Shown piece by piece: positions 7,650 to 14,798 of a stretch of DNA of 64,000 nucleotides. Position 1 is the first letter of the stretch. Each line of letters begins with the position of its first letter. The stretch comes from LC029 sp036676475 (GTDB lineage: Bacteria; Bacillota; Bacilli; Aneurinibacillales; RAOX-1): positions 4,136-68,135 of the forward strand of contig JAKFCU010000107.1 in assembly GCA_036676475.1 (NCBI GenBank), given 5' to 3'. A program made the translations under genes and the position numbers. The notes under the pieces were generated by a model. It saw only the letters and a program-made list of their open reading frames with translations. It did not search any database and was not told the DNA's origin.

Positions 7650-7680
7650 AAAAAAAACCACCATCCACAAAGGACAGTAG
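7650..7680 (-). terminator. Terminator after the Mrr-like gene
   Basis: On the minus strand ACTGTCC pairs imperfectly with GGATGGT around TTTGT, followed by GG and eight Ts. A degenerate second copy of this sequence lies at about 8476-8512. Confidence 0.65.
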
Positions 7681-7689
7681 GTATTACTT

Positions 7690-8400
7690 TTAGATTGCTT
7701 TTGTTGACCTACATTTAGGATACGCACTACACCCATAGAACTCATACTTTTGTCCCTTCCTTAATACCATTGAGCTTCCACAACGGTCACATTTAATTTG
7801 TTTTTGTGGCAACTCTTCAATCACATTCTTTGGATCTGGTACTGCTTGAGGATTCATTTCAAGGATCATTTTGATCAACATTTTTCGGTTAATTAATCTA
7901 ACACTATTTGATGAGGCCAAGTTTCTAGCAGCGTCTGTATAATCACTGTTGCTTACAACCCATGCTTCATGAGCTTTATAATGGGCTATGGATGCCTGAG
8001 CCTGCTGTACTGCTTCAATTCCAACATTCTTGCTATAACGCTTGGCTTGTACTACAATTTTCTTTCCTTCTTTTTCAATTACTAAATCTGCACCATAATC
8101 CCCGGCTGCACGAGTTACCGTCGTTTTATAACCCTGAGTTTTAAATAATAAACCTAAATAATGTTCGAACTGTCTCCCATCCATTTTGTCAATTTCGGTT
8201 ATTCCAGATCTTTTTAAACAATCATTTTTAACCTGATCATAGGCAAATGAACCTGCTAGACAGATACCTATCCATATACCAGCAAATATCCCTGAAACTT
8301 CGAATGAATTGGACTTACTAAAGACAAAAAAGAATACTCCCATTACACTTAATCCAAGGAGTTCTGCTATAGGATCCTTCTTTCTTCTTCGTTTAGCCAT
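7690..8400 (-). CDS. Membrane-anchored Mrr-like restriction endonuclease with zinc ribbon
   Basis: The 236-residue product starts with a basic patch and two hydrophobic helices (about 15-60). An Mrr/PD-(D/E)xK nuclease core follows (about 75-170): GRQFEHYLGLLFKTQGY, catalytic D in GADLVI, QAK in VVQAKRY, then the Q of EAVQQAQ. A topoisomerase-type zinc ribbon closes it (CDRCGSSM...CSAYPKC). This architecture is common in phages and plasmids of Firmicutes, and a role in DNA defence or DNA quality control is inferred. It has its own terminator. Confidence 0.85.
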   Translation of the reverse strand: MAKRRRKKDPIAELLGLSVMGVFFFVFSKSNSFEVSGIFAGIWIGICLAGSFAYDQVKNDCLKRSGITEIDKMDGRQFEHYLGLLFKTQGYKTTVTRAAGDYGADLVIEKEGKKIVVQAKRYSKNVGIEAVQQAQASIAHYKAHEAWVVSNSDYTDAARNLASSNSVRLINRKMLIKMILEMNPQAVPDPKNVIEELPQKQIKCDRCGSSMVLRKGQKYEFYGCSAYPKCRSTKAI

Positions 8401-8555
8401 ATTTTATACCTCGCCACATTCTCAATCTTGTAAATAACAAAATTCACCATATTTTTACAAATTCCTCCTAAATACCAAAAAAACCATTAATTTAAAGGAC
8501 AGTGGGGATTTTTTGATATTTTTTTGTTTATAACATATATTATTTTTTCTGATTT

Positions 8556-8586
8556 TTGACAAATTTCTTTCTTTTGATGCTATTAT
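8556..8586 (+). promoter_or_regulatory. Sigma-A-like promoter of the left moron
   Basis: TTGACA (8556-8561) and TATTAT (8581-8586) are 19 bases apart, with an extended -10 TGC before TATTAT. The start codon lies 27 bases downstream behind GGAGGGG. Confidence 0.65.
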
Positions 8587-8612
8587 TTGGATATATGGGA
8601 GGGGATGATATT

Positions 8613-8960
8613 ATGTTAAAGAAGCATCTAACGGAAATACTCCATGATATCTGGGCTCTAGATATGCTTGATCAAATCGCGAAAAAGCAGCGCAGATTAA
8701 ACGAAATCAGAGAGATAAGGGATAGAACGTGGGGACCTCCTAGTAGAAGCAGTATAGATCTATCAATTGAAGGACTTAATGTAGCTACGGAGCGCAGAGA
8801 ACTAATTGAGTTGTTACAGGAGCGCTATCATATCGTTAAAGCTTTACCACATCCATTTAAGCTTGATAATGCTTGGATCATGTTTACAATCAATAGCGAT
8901 AAGGAAGCGTTACTGAAGCACTTGAAGCAAGTTGAACGGAGTATGGCAAAACAAAAATAA
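8613..8960 (+). CDS. Hypothetical moron protein
   Basis: The 115-residue product starts at ATG after GGAGGGGATGATATT; upstream in-frame codons overlap the promoter and are unlikely. It is helical with charged segments (MLDQIAKKQRRLNEIREIRD) and no recognised domain. It points against the surrounding lysis genes and has its own promoter and terminator, the hallmark of a moron expressed in the lysogen. A lysogenic conversion or exclusion role is possible but unproven. Confidence 0.75.
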   Translation: MLKKHLTEILHDIWALDMLDQIAKKQRRLNEIREIRDRTWGPPSRSSIDLSIEGLNVATERRELIELLQERYHIVKALPHPFKLDNAWIMFTINSDKEALLKHLKQVERSMAKQK

Positions 8961-8992
8961 GGCCCTTCGTTCTTACTGAGCGGAGGGCCTTA
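8959..8992. terminator. Bidirectional terminator between moron and amidase
   Basis: AAGGCCCT (8959-8966) pairs with AGGGCCTT (8984-8991). It sits between two convergent genes and can end both. Confidence 0.8.
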
Positions 8993-8995
8993 AAC

Positions 8996-9751
8996 TCATT
9001 TCTTCGGCGTTAAAATAGTTACAGTCTTTGTAATCCCATCCCAGGAGACTGGCATGCCTAGTATTTCCGTAACTTTTCGCACCGGGATATAAGCGCGTCC
9101 ATTGATAATGACTCCTTGGGTTTGCTTTCCCTGCGCTACGACAGTACAAAAACCTTTGACGATAGGCAATTTCACTTCTTCTTTTTCCTGCACTGGAGGT
9201 AACCCCACAGCTTCTGCAATCCCATCGGCTGTAGCCTTAGCAAGCTTGTCCAGGAAGCAATCCTTCTTTAGCAGCAAAGCATCCTTGATCGAATTGATAA
9301 ATCCATACTCAGCTAAGCAAGCTGGCATGTTAGTTTCTCTTAAAACTGCAAGGTTGGCTTTCTTCTGCCCCCTATCTGAAGTACCTTCTGTTGCAAACAC
9401 AGCTGCTATTTTACGATGGATCATATTTTGATAAGCGGCTGTTTGCCTATTATCTGAATAAATGAAGCTTTCAAATCCAGAAGCAACACCAGCAGCCGAA
9501 TTAACGTGAAAACTATAAAAGAAATCGGCTCCCCATCTATTCGCCATCTTCGCTCTTTCTTCTAGAGGAATAAAGATATCTGTTGTCCTGATGTAAAGAA
9601 CTTTGGCTCCTCTTGCTTCAAGGATAGCTCCAGTCTTCATGGCAAGCTTTAAGTTAATGTCTTTTTCCTTTAGGCCGTTCCCTACGGCCCCTGGATCAGA
9701 TCCTCCGTGACCAGCATCTAAGACGATGATTGGTTTATGCTGAGCGATCAT
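8996..9751 (-). CDS. Endolysin: N-acetylmuramoyl-L-alanine amidase (Amidase_3) with stalk domain
   Basis: The chosen ATG (9751) follows AGGGGTGAAGGAA, giving 251 aa; a GTG three codons earlier is less well spaced. The Amidase_3 domain (about 1-175) shows LDAGHGGSDPGAVG, the zinc-site Glu of KEKDINL, FHVNSAAG and the late Glu in CLAEYGFI. The last 50 residues form a copper-amine-oxidase-like stalk repeat (GRAYIPVRKVTEILG...) that probably binds the wall. There is no signal peptide, so release depends on the holin whose gene it overlaps by 17 bases. Confidence 0.93.
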   Translation of the reverse strand: MIAQHKPIIVLDAGHGGSDPGAVGNGLKEKDINLKLAMKTGAILEARGAKVLYIRTTDIFIPLEERAKMANRWGADFFYSFHVNSAAGVASGFESFIYSDNRQTAAYQNMIHRKIAAVFATEGTSDRGQKKANLAVLRETNMPACLAEYGFINSIKDALLLKKDCFLDKLAKATADGIAEAVGLPPVQEKEEVKLPIVKGFCTVVAQGKQTQGVIINGRAYIPVRKVTEILGMPVSWDGITKTVTILTPKK

Positions 9752-10181
9752 TTCCTTCACCCCTCTTCACCTTAGATTCGATTTCTCTGCCGATCCAAAT
9801 CATAATAACATTCGGCCATTTAATTCCCAATCTTGCCGAGTTAGCCGCTGCACTATGAATTTCATCATAAAGGAAAGCTAATGCGGTGCCAAACATCAAT
9901 GCCCCATTGGTATTCCATGCGGATCCCATTTGCTGAGCCATTTTTGAAGCGAATATATCTAATTGAGCGGCACCGATAACAATAAATAAAGCCAAAATCT
10001 TTCTTGTGAATCCCCAAAAGCTACGATATGACGTATACTCTTTGAATTTAATAGCACAACCTAATCCGGTAAAGTAATCTAATACCATGAAGAAGATAAG
10101 GACATTAAATATTGGGTGCCAGCCCCCAACTAGATAAGCAAGAGCAGCGGAACCTACTCCTGTAATAATGGGTTCTTTCAA
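9735..10181 (-). CDS. Phage holin (toxin-secretion/phage-lysis holin family)
   Basis: The 148-residue product has an N-terminal hydrophobic helix, a second near residues 27-45 (NVLIFFMVLDYFTGLGCAI), the family-typical DYFTG motif, then another helix (ILALFIVIGAAQLDIFA) and an amphipathic segment, with a basic C-terminus. It opens the membrane for the amidase encoded directly downstream. Confidence 0.92.
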   Translation of the reverse strand: MKEPIITGVGSAALAYLVGGWHPIFNVLIFFMVLDYFTGLGCAIKFKEYTSYRSFWGFTRKILALFIVIGAAQLDIFASKMAQQMGSAWNTNGALMFGTALAFLYDEIHSAAANSARLGIKWPNVIMIWIGREIESKVKRGEGNDRSA

Positions 10182-10206
10182 TTCAATCCCTCGCTTTCAT
10201 CGAAAA

Positions 10207-10229
10207 TAAAAAGGAGCCTTTCGGCTCCC
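10207..10229 (-). terminator. Terminator between tail genes and lysis cassette
   Basis: On the minus strand GGAGCC-GAAA-GGCTCC is followed by TTTTTATTTT. It lies directly after a long hairpin, so read-through into holin and amidase may be controlled. Confidence 0.85.
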
Positions 10230-10236
10230 GATATAT

Positions 10237-10317
10237 AATAACAGCTCCCCAGGGATCCTACTTCGCCCCCACCTCCATAAGGGCTTTTCGGGCATAGTTT
10301 GCTGGGGAGCTGCTATT
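10237..10317 (-). ncRNA. Long stem-loop leader upstream of the lysis genes
   Basis: AATAACAGCTCCCCAG (10237-10252) and CTGGGGAGCTGCTATT (10302-10317) pair over 15 of 16 positions around a GC-rich loop of about 49 bases. The strong terminator follows seven bases later on the transcript. The arrangement resembles a structured RNA plus terminator controlling lysis. No known RNA family was recognised. Confidence 0.5.
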
Positions 10318-10319
10318 AG

Positions 10320-10622
10320 CTAATCACTTAAAAAAACAATTTTCTTCTTTCTTTGCAATATGGCAATAGCCAAAGTGATGTCATGGACTTCATATCCTTT
10401 TTCTCTGTAAAGGTTGGTCAATTCCTTTTGATCTAACCCATCTTGTTGATTCTCGATGGTCGCCATCATTTCGGATGCCAAATCTTCAAAATTTACTTCT
10501 TGGGATTCAATGGTATCAACTTCAACCATTTTCCCATCTTTGATTAATCGGTTTTTCTTATTTGCTTTTTTTTCTGATAACACACCAGCATCCATCATTT
10601 TCTTGCGGGTATGGATTTTCAT
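10320..10622 (-). CDS. Small phage protein after the tail endopeptidase
   Basis: The 100-residue product has a basic N-terminus, an acidic middle (TIESQEVNFEDLASEMMATIENQQD) and a C-terminal winged-helix-like region (LYREKGYEVHDITLAIAILQRKKKI). Its ATG overlaps the upstream stop as TAATG, behind GGAGGAGATTATT, so translation is coupled to the tail protein. Function unknown. Confidence 0.65.
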   Translation of the reverse strand: MKIHTRKKMMDAGVLSEKKANKKNRLIKDGKMVEVDTIESQEVNFEDLASEMMATIENQQDGLDQKELTNLYREKGYEVHDITLAIAILQRKKKIVFLSD

Positions 10623-12400
10623 TAATAATCTCCTCCACCACGGGATTGAACAAACAACTGAATGACGACATTGGCTCTTATGCGCCCAAGATTATTGGGT
10701 GTAATCGCAATTTCATGCCATGTCCCTCGATTAATTCTTCCTTCCCCGTCTTTCGATAGATAGGGGACCAGGTCGATATCTGTTCCGGATGTTGCAGATC
10801 CCGGAACTGGATTTCCATCGACTTCGATTGAAACAGCTGTCGGCGTTGGGCCGTTATAGATTCCATAAATAATTTCATGCGTATGGCTTGGGATTGTCAC
10901 GTCATGGTCATGGGCCGGTATGGTTAATTCATGGTCATGAGAAACGGAATACATGGAATGAACGTGATCGCCATCCGTTGATGTGTAACCGCTTGTGCTG
11001 CCATCTGTCCAACTGTCACTATAATAGTGGTCATGGTCACCATTTGTATTCATAAAATCACCGGGCAAATACTGAGCATCCGACAAGCTCCAAGATCCTA
11101 CGTCACTTGTTAAAAGCTTTTGTTCATCTGCCTCACTTGTTATCACTTCAACTTCCTTGGCTTCATTCCCTTTTGAGTAAGCTCGAAAAGCAAGTGTTTC
11201 AAATGACAGCAGCATCTTATTTATCCTTGCTGTTTCCTCTGGCAGATAAAACTTAATGACGGTTGGATTATCTGCATCACAATTATCCTCGTAATCATGG
11301 GAATCAAGGTTTGTTGCTCCCTGGGCATATGTCTCATTGATCTTCTGCCTTTCAGCCAATGAAGAAATCGTGTTTCCAAGATCGATGACATTATTGCTTA
11401 TGGTGATTTTTATGTCGCCAGGTGCGCCCATTACATCACTTTTATCAAGCCCTACGACTCTAGTTTGGATATCAATTCCTAACTCATCATCAATCGCTCT
11501 GACCACCGTACCCAAAACAAACTTGTCCACGCTATCTTTTGTCACTTGATAGATGTCTGCAGCTTCTAGGGAGTATGTGATGTGGGGGAGCTTCATTTCA
11601 TCCAGGAGCGATTTCCCGGCATTGAACAGCGTTTCTGTACTCTCATATCGTCGATCCGTCCATACCCTTGCAATCACCCCATATTGGGCCTGAGTATCAG
11701 CATCGATGTACGGTTGACCAGTCGGATTGACTGTCTCAATACCTAGCTGATTGACTCCCTCGCCATACCCCAATACATAAAGGCGGGTACAAAGGTTAGT
11801 GGGATCTTCGGTCTTGGTGATCCCTCTCAGGTTTTTTCGATATCGAATGTAGGTCTGGACTTCGCTCTCTGGTTCTACCAGATTTAAGGTCCATGGATAT
11901 GTTGAAGTATCCCAAGTCCATATATATTCCACATCAAAGGGCTTAGGGATTGAAAATACGGCTGCTAGCAAATTGTCGTTCTCCCATTTGTAGTCAAAGG
12001 TTCTCGTGATTTCCACGGTACCCAGCTGCCATCTTACTTCATCTTGTTGGCTTAGAATGTAGGAAAGAACAGAAGTGGTTGGCAAGCCTAATCGTTCATG
12101 GTAACGAAAAAGAACGTCATCTAGCAGGGTAGCTAGCACATGCTCGCACTGGTAATCCTTCACGATTCCGCTGTCATTTCTGCCAGTCTTGGTTGGGATG
12201 ATTCGGAATAAATCCACTCTATCTGTGCCATCGAATATTTCGACGTACCGATATGGAAGGCATTCGGCGTTCTTCGGGTCATTCGCTGGTAAAGAAAAAG
12301 AAGCGGTCCATAGTTCATTGAGCCGCTTCTCATATCCGATTGCGAAAGCATTTTCTAAAAAGGCGACCAGGTTAAGGTCACGATCGTATACCTTGATCAC
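10622..12400 (-). CDS. Tail endopeptidase/minor tail structural protein (Tal-like) with histidine-rich tip
   Basis: The 592-residue product opens with the phage minor-structural N-terminal region (MIKVYDRDLNLVAFLENAF, FSLPANDPKN, YRYVEIFDGTDRVDLFRI), typical of the baseplate hub/endopeptidase of Gram-positive siphophages. Around residues 450-515 it has five HxH motifs (GDHDHYY, GDHVHS, SHDHEL, AHDHDV, SHTHEI). HxH repeats coordinate metal in the trimeric fibre tips of phages such as T4 (gp37). The gene is separated from Dit and fibre genes by a moron cluster, which is unusual. Confidence 0.88.
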   Translation of the reverse strand: MIKVYDRDLNLVAFLENAFAIGYEKRLNELWTASFSLPANDPKNAECLPYRYVEIFDGTDRVDLFRIIPTKTGRNDSGIVKDYQCEHVLATLLDDVLFRYHERLGLPTTSVLSYILSQQDEVRWQLGTVEITRTFDYKWENDNLLAAVFSIPKPFDVEYIWTWDTSTYPWTLNLVEPESEVQTYIRYRKNLRGITKTEDPTNLCTRLYVLGYGEGVNQLGIETVNPTGQPYIDADTQAQYGVIARVWTDRRYESTETLFNAGKSLLDEMKLPHITYSLEAADIYQVTKDSVDKFVLGTVVRAIDDELGIDIQTRVVGLDKSDVMGAPGDIKITISNNVIDLGNTISSLAERQKINETYAQGATNLDSHDYEDNCDADNPTVIKFYLPEETARINKMLLSFETLAFRAYSKGNEAKEVEVITSEADEQKLLTSDVGSWSLSDAQYLPGDFMNTNGDHDHYYSDSWTDGSTSGYTSTDGDHVHSMYSVSHDHELTIPAHDHDVTIPSHTHEIIYGIYNGPTPTAVSIEVDGNPVPGSATSGTDIDLVPYLSKDGEGRINRGTWHEIAITPNNLGRIRANVVIQLFVQSRGGGDY

Positions 12401-12448
12401 ATGGTTTCACCTCCTTATTTTTTTTTACAAAAGGTCGATTTGGTCAAA

Positions 12449-12477
12449 AAGAATAGCACCTGGATAGGTGCTATTCT
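12449..12477 (-). terminator. Rho-independent terminator
   Basis: AGAATAGCACCT and AGGTGCTATTCT make a 12-bp stem around a short loop. On the minus strand it is followed by TTTTTG. It overlaps the end of the 110-residue gene. Confidence 0.85.
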
Positions 12478-12803
12478 GATGTATCTCTTTCATAAAACGG
12501 GTCTACTACCACTTCAAACTCCTCAAGTAATGATTCTAGTAGGTATAACTTTAGAGGAAGCTTATTGGAAGCATCCGAGTCTTGCATGGTAACCCTCTCT
12601 ATGTGGTTCTGTAATTCCTCAACAGGGAAACATGAGACAATCTCATTTTCGTGCTCTTTACAGTACTCTTCATCAATAATGAAATTACTAGCAAAAAAGT
12701 GAACCGCATTTACAAGAGTTAAGTTGTTTTGAAATCTATCCACTGCAACATAATAATTACCTAATTTATCCTTGAATAAATCACCAAATAAATTAATTTC
12801 CAT
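12471..12803 (-). CDS. Hypothetical moron protein
   Basis: The 110-residue acidic product (MEINLFGDLFKDKLGNYYVAV...) matches no recognised family. An AGGGGGATAAAAA ribosome site precedes ATG. It is closed by its own terminator and lies in the block of short genes inserted between the tail spike and the tail endopeptidase. Confidence 0.65.
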   Translation of the reverse strand: MEINLFGDLFKDKLGNYYVAVDRFQNNLTLVNAVHFFASNFIIDEEYCKEHENEIVSCFPVEELQNHIERVTMQDSDASNKLPLKLYLLESLLEEFEVVVDPFYERDTSE

Positions 12804-12909
12804 TTTTATCCCCCTTGAAGATTTATTTCGACATGAAGTGATACATACCCTTTAGGTGAAGATAATTTAATTCTTTAATTAGAGAATTAAAGTTGGTTTT
12901 GGTTTAAAA

Positions 12910-12936
12910 ATAAAACACCCGAATTAACGGGTGTTG
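12910..12936 (-). terminator. Rho-independent terminator
   Basis: AACACCCG (12914-12921) pairs with CGGGTGTT (12928-12935), with a T-rich tail on the minus strand. It ends the YjcQ-like gene. Confidence 0.85.
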
Positions 12937-12940
12937 AGCA

Positions 12941-13189
12941 TTATCTGCAGTTTTCTTCTATAAAATTCAGACCACTCAATGTAACTTTGGAACCATTTAA
13001 AAATACCATCTTCACTTTATTTCCCTGACCAGCTCTAACTACACTCGCACCTTTAAGAAATCCCTCGTCTGTTGCCATTTCCACTATCGTTCCAAAGTTT
13101 TCATGGTCAACTTCAAGCGCCTCATGTCTGGGTTCCTCACCTTGCTCAATTCTTCTTAATAAATCACACAGTAATTTCTTTTTATCCAT
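12941..13189 (-). CDS. YjcQ-like small protein
   Basis: The 82-residue product has the pattern of the YjcQ family, a small winged-helix-like fold found in Bacillus and its phages: N-terminal helix (KKLLCDLLRRIEQG), a central MATDEGFLKGA turn and a C-terminal VTLSGLNFIEEN strand-helix. Function is unknown. It is divergent from the zinc-ribbon gene across a nested inverted repeat. Confidence 0.7.
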   Translation of the reverse strand: MDKKKLLCDLLRRIEQGEEPRHEALEVDHENFGTIVEMATDEGFLKGASVVRAGQGNKVKMVFLNGSKVTLSGLNFIEENCR

Positions 13190-13210
13190 ACTTCACTCAC
13201 CTCCCTCTCC

Positions 13211-13288
13211 ACAATATCCATTCGACAAGAGGTAATAAATTCCTTTTATTCAGTAGGAATTTTATCCCAGATGTCGAATGGATATTGT
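13211..13288. repeat. Nested inverted repeat between divergent morons
   Basis: ACAATATCCATTCGACA (13211-13227) and its perfect complement (13272-13288) form a 17-bp outer stem. AAATTCCT (13237-13244) and AGGAATTT (13255-13262) form an inner 8-bp stem. A third hairpin, GGAACAA/TTGTTCC (13290-13310), follows directly before the plus-strand ribosome site. It could be a regulatory RNA, operator or miniature mobile-element remnant. Confidence 0.75.
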
Positions 13289-13338
13289 TGGAACAACCTG
13301 CTATTGTTCCGGACTTTAATGGACAGGAGGTGACAATC

Positions 13339-13500
13339 ATGCTAAAGGTCGTATGCAAACACTGCAAGAAATCGTTCCCGTCACCGATCCAAATGGATCA
13401 AGCTTCTTTTGTATCTGCTGTTATGACTGGGAACACAACTAATTGCCCGCATTGCAAAAAGGTCACTGATTGCAACAAAGACAATATGAAGTTCGAATAA
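13339..13500 (+). CDS. Small zinc-ribbon protein
   Basis: The 53-residue product has CKHC and CPHC pairs (CxxC-x28-CxxC), a minimal zinc ribbon. A perfect ribosome site (AGGAGGTGACAATC) sets the ATG. It is transcribed against the late genes and ends in its own terminator. Its role is unknown. Confidence 0.8.
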   Translation: MLKVVCKHCKKSFPSPIQMDQASFVSAVMTGNTTNCPHCKKVTDCNKDNMKFE

Positions 13501-13510
13501 GTAGGGAGAG

Positions 13511-13535
13511 GAGCACCTAGCGGGGTGCTCTTTTC
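13511..13535 (+). terminator. Rho-independent terminator
   Basis: GAGCACC (13511-13517) and GGTGCTC (13524-13530) are followed by TTTT, directly after the zinc-ribbon stop. Confidence 0.85.
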
Positions 13536-13545
13536 ATTCCTGTTG

Positions 13546-13680
13546 CTAATCTTGGTTAAATGGTACCATAACTACCCCTACATTGCATTTATTTATGAAC
13601 TCGTTTTCGATGACGATATTCTCTCCAGCTACAAAGATACCCACTTCACATTGTCTAATTGTTGCATTTTCAATAGTCAT
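13546..13680 (-). CDS. 44-residue beta-helix-repeat mini-protein
   Basis: The frame reads MTIENATIRQCEVGIFVAGENIV... with a second rung NEFINKCNVGVVMVPF. This is the rung pattern of right-handed parallel beta-helix (NosD or pectate-lyase-type) proteins. A ribosome site (AAGAAAGGATGATAGAA) precedes ATG. A complete beta-helix tail spike lies about 1.1 kb upstream on the same strand, so this could be a fragment of a duplicated spike or a true small protein. Confidence 0.6.
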   Translation of the reverse strand: MTIENATIRQCEVGIFVAGENIVIENEFINKCNVGVVMVPFNQD

Positions 13681-13723
13681 TTCTATCATCCTTTCTTGGT
13701 TTTAGGAAAAATAAAAAAGACCC

Positions 13724-13900
13724 CTATTCGGCGTCTCCCAATGCTTCTAAAAATCTTTTTCGATAATCTGCTTTTCTTTCCTCATGTTCATTAAGCTCAG
13801 AATCCATATCTTCACTAAATTCTTGTATAGCTGTATGTTCTGTAGCGTCCCACTCTGCCAATAACTCCTCAAAGATACGTTTAATAGCTTCCTTGTCCAA
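13724..13900 (-). CDS. Small acidic helical protein
   Basis: The product is 58-61 residues, very acidic and helical (DKEAIKRIFEELLAEWD...). Either TTG (13900, well spaced after AAAGGGTGATTGAA) or GTG (13909, overlapping that ribosome site) is the start, and TTG is preferred. A stem with a T run at the gene end serves as terminator. Acidic mini-proteins in phages may be DNA mimics, but this is speculation. Confidence 0.6.
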   Translation of the reverse strand: MDKEAIKRIFEELLAEWDATEHTAIQEFSEDMDSELNEHEERKADYRKRFLEALGDAE

Positions 13901-13953
13901 TTCAATCACCCTTTCGTGTATAATTTATTTCATATGAAAGGAGGTGAAGTACT

Positions 13954-14676
13954 ATGCCATTAAAGAACGCCAAAGCTGTACTTGAAGAGGCGGATTATCA
14001 ACTGCAGGAAATAGAAGAACTATATCTCCGATCTCTACACAACAAAGAATTACCTAACCGACTGCTTGTAAAAATAAAGAATTTCTTAGAGAATGTTAAA
14101 TCACCATTAGACTACTCTGCAAACTATATATTTGATACCTGCTGTGTCCAGCACATTGACCCTAAGAAATTAAGTACTAAGAAAAGGAATTGTGTCTTTC
14201 CTATTAAACCAACTTCGAAGGATTTTAATGAAACAATCGATAGTAGGGTCTTTGAAGGGCTCAGAGCAGAGCGTGAAGATATTGTTTTATTGTTAGAAAA
14301 GTATCAACCTTATCAGCATTCGATGATTTGGATCGGACATCTTAACAAGTTGGTAAATCCAAACAAACACATAGATTTAAGCCCACAAACTAGGGTACAG
14401 AGTAATCACATTCGAACTTTCGATAAAAGAGGGAGAACTTTATCAAGTTTTCCTCAAGGCGCTATCCATATCGAAAACTGCGTTAATGTTACCGTTGATG
14501 GAATGCCTTGGGATCAGGTAAACCAAGTCCCTATTCCGATTCCAGGTAGAGGTGTCGAGATCACTTCCTGGATAGGATTTATTTTTTCAGACTTAAAGAT
14601 CCCAGTTCTTCCATCTTTAAAGAGCTTTCACACTGGTGTAACTTCCATCATCCGGGATATAGAAGATATTCTCTAG
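13954..14676 (+). CDS. Moron protein of unknown function
   Basis: The 240-residue product starts behind a perfect ribosome site (AAAGGAGGTGAAGTACT). The N-terminal half is helical (KNAKAVLEEADYQLQEIEELYL; LLVKIKNFLENVKSPLDYSANYIFDTCC) and the C-terminal half is beta-rich (AIHIENCVNVTVDGMPWDQV). A TATAAT at 13919 may be its promoter. It is opposite to the late operon and has its own terminator, so it is probably expressed from the lysogen. A defence or exclusion role is possible; no family was recognised. Confidence 0.75.
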   Translation: MPLKNAKAVLEEADYQLQEIEELYLRSLHNKELPNRLLVKIKNFLENVKSPLDYSANYIFDTCCVQHIDPKKLSTKKRNCVFPIKPTSKDFNETIDSRVFEGLRAEREDIVLLLEKYQPYQHSMIWIGHLNKLVNPNKHIDLSPQTRVQSNHIRTFDKRGRTLSSFPQGAIHIENCVNVTVDGMPWDQVNQVPIPIPGRGVEITSWIGFIFSDLKIPVLPSLKSFHTGVTSIIRDIEDIL

Positions 14677-14697
14677 GGCCACGCACGGCCCTTTTCT
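14676..14697 (+). terminator. Terminator of the plus-strand moron
   Basis: GGGCC and GGCCC pair around a short loop and are followed by TTTTCTT. Confidence 0.8.
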
Positions 14698-14710
14698 TCA
14701 TTTAAACATA

Positions 14711-14736
14711 ATAAAAACGCCAATACCATGGGCGAT
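14711..14736 (-). terminator. Terminator after the tail spike
   Basis: On the minus strand CGCC-CATGGTATT-GGCG is followed by TTTTTATTATG. The stem is short but the U tract is good. It marks a transcription break between spike and moron cluster. Confidence 0.55.
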
Positions 14737-14798
14737 GGAAGAAAATAATCATTTTCATTAAGTCTATTATCATGAGAAAAAATTAATTTGGTTGGAGT

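Noticed and set aside
8476..8512. Second copy of the terminator-like sequence found at 7650
   Set aside because: The stem is almost lost (only CCA/TGG pairs remain), and no minus-strand gene ends there; probably a decayed copy, so not listed as a terminator.
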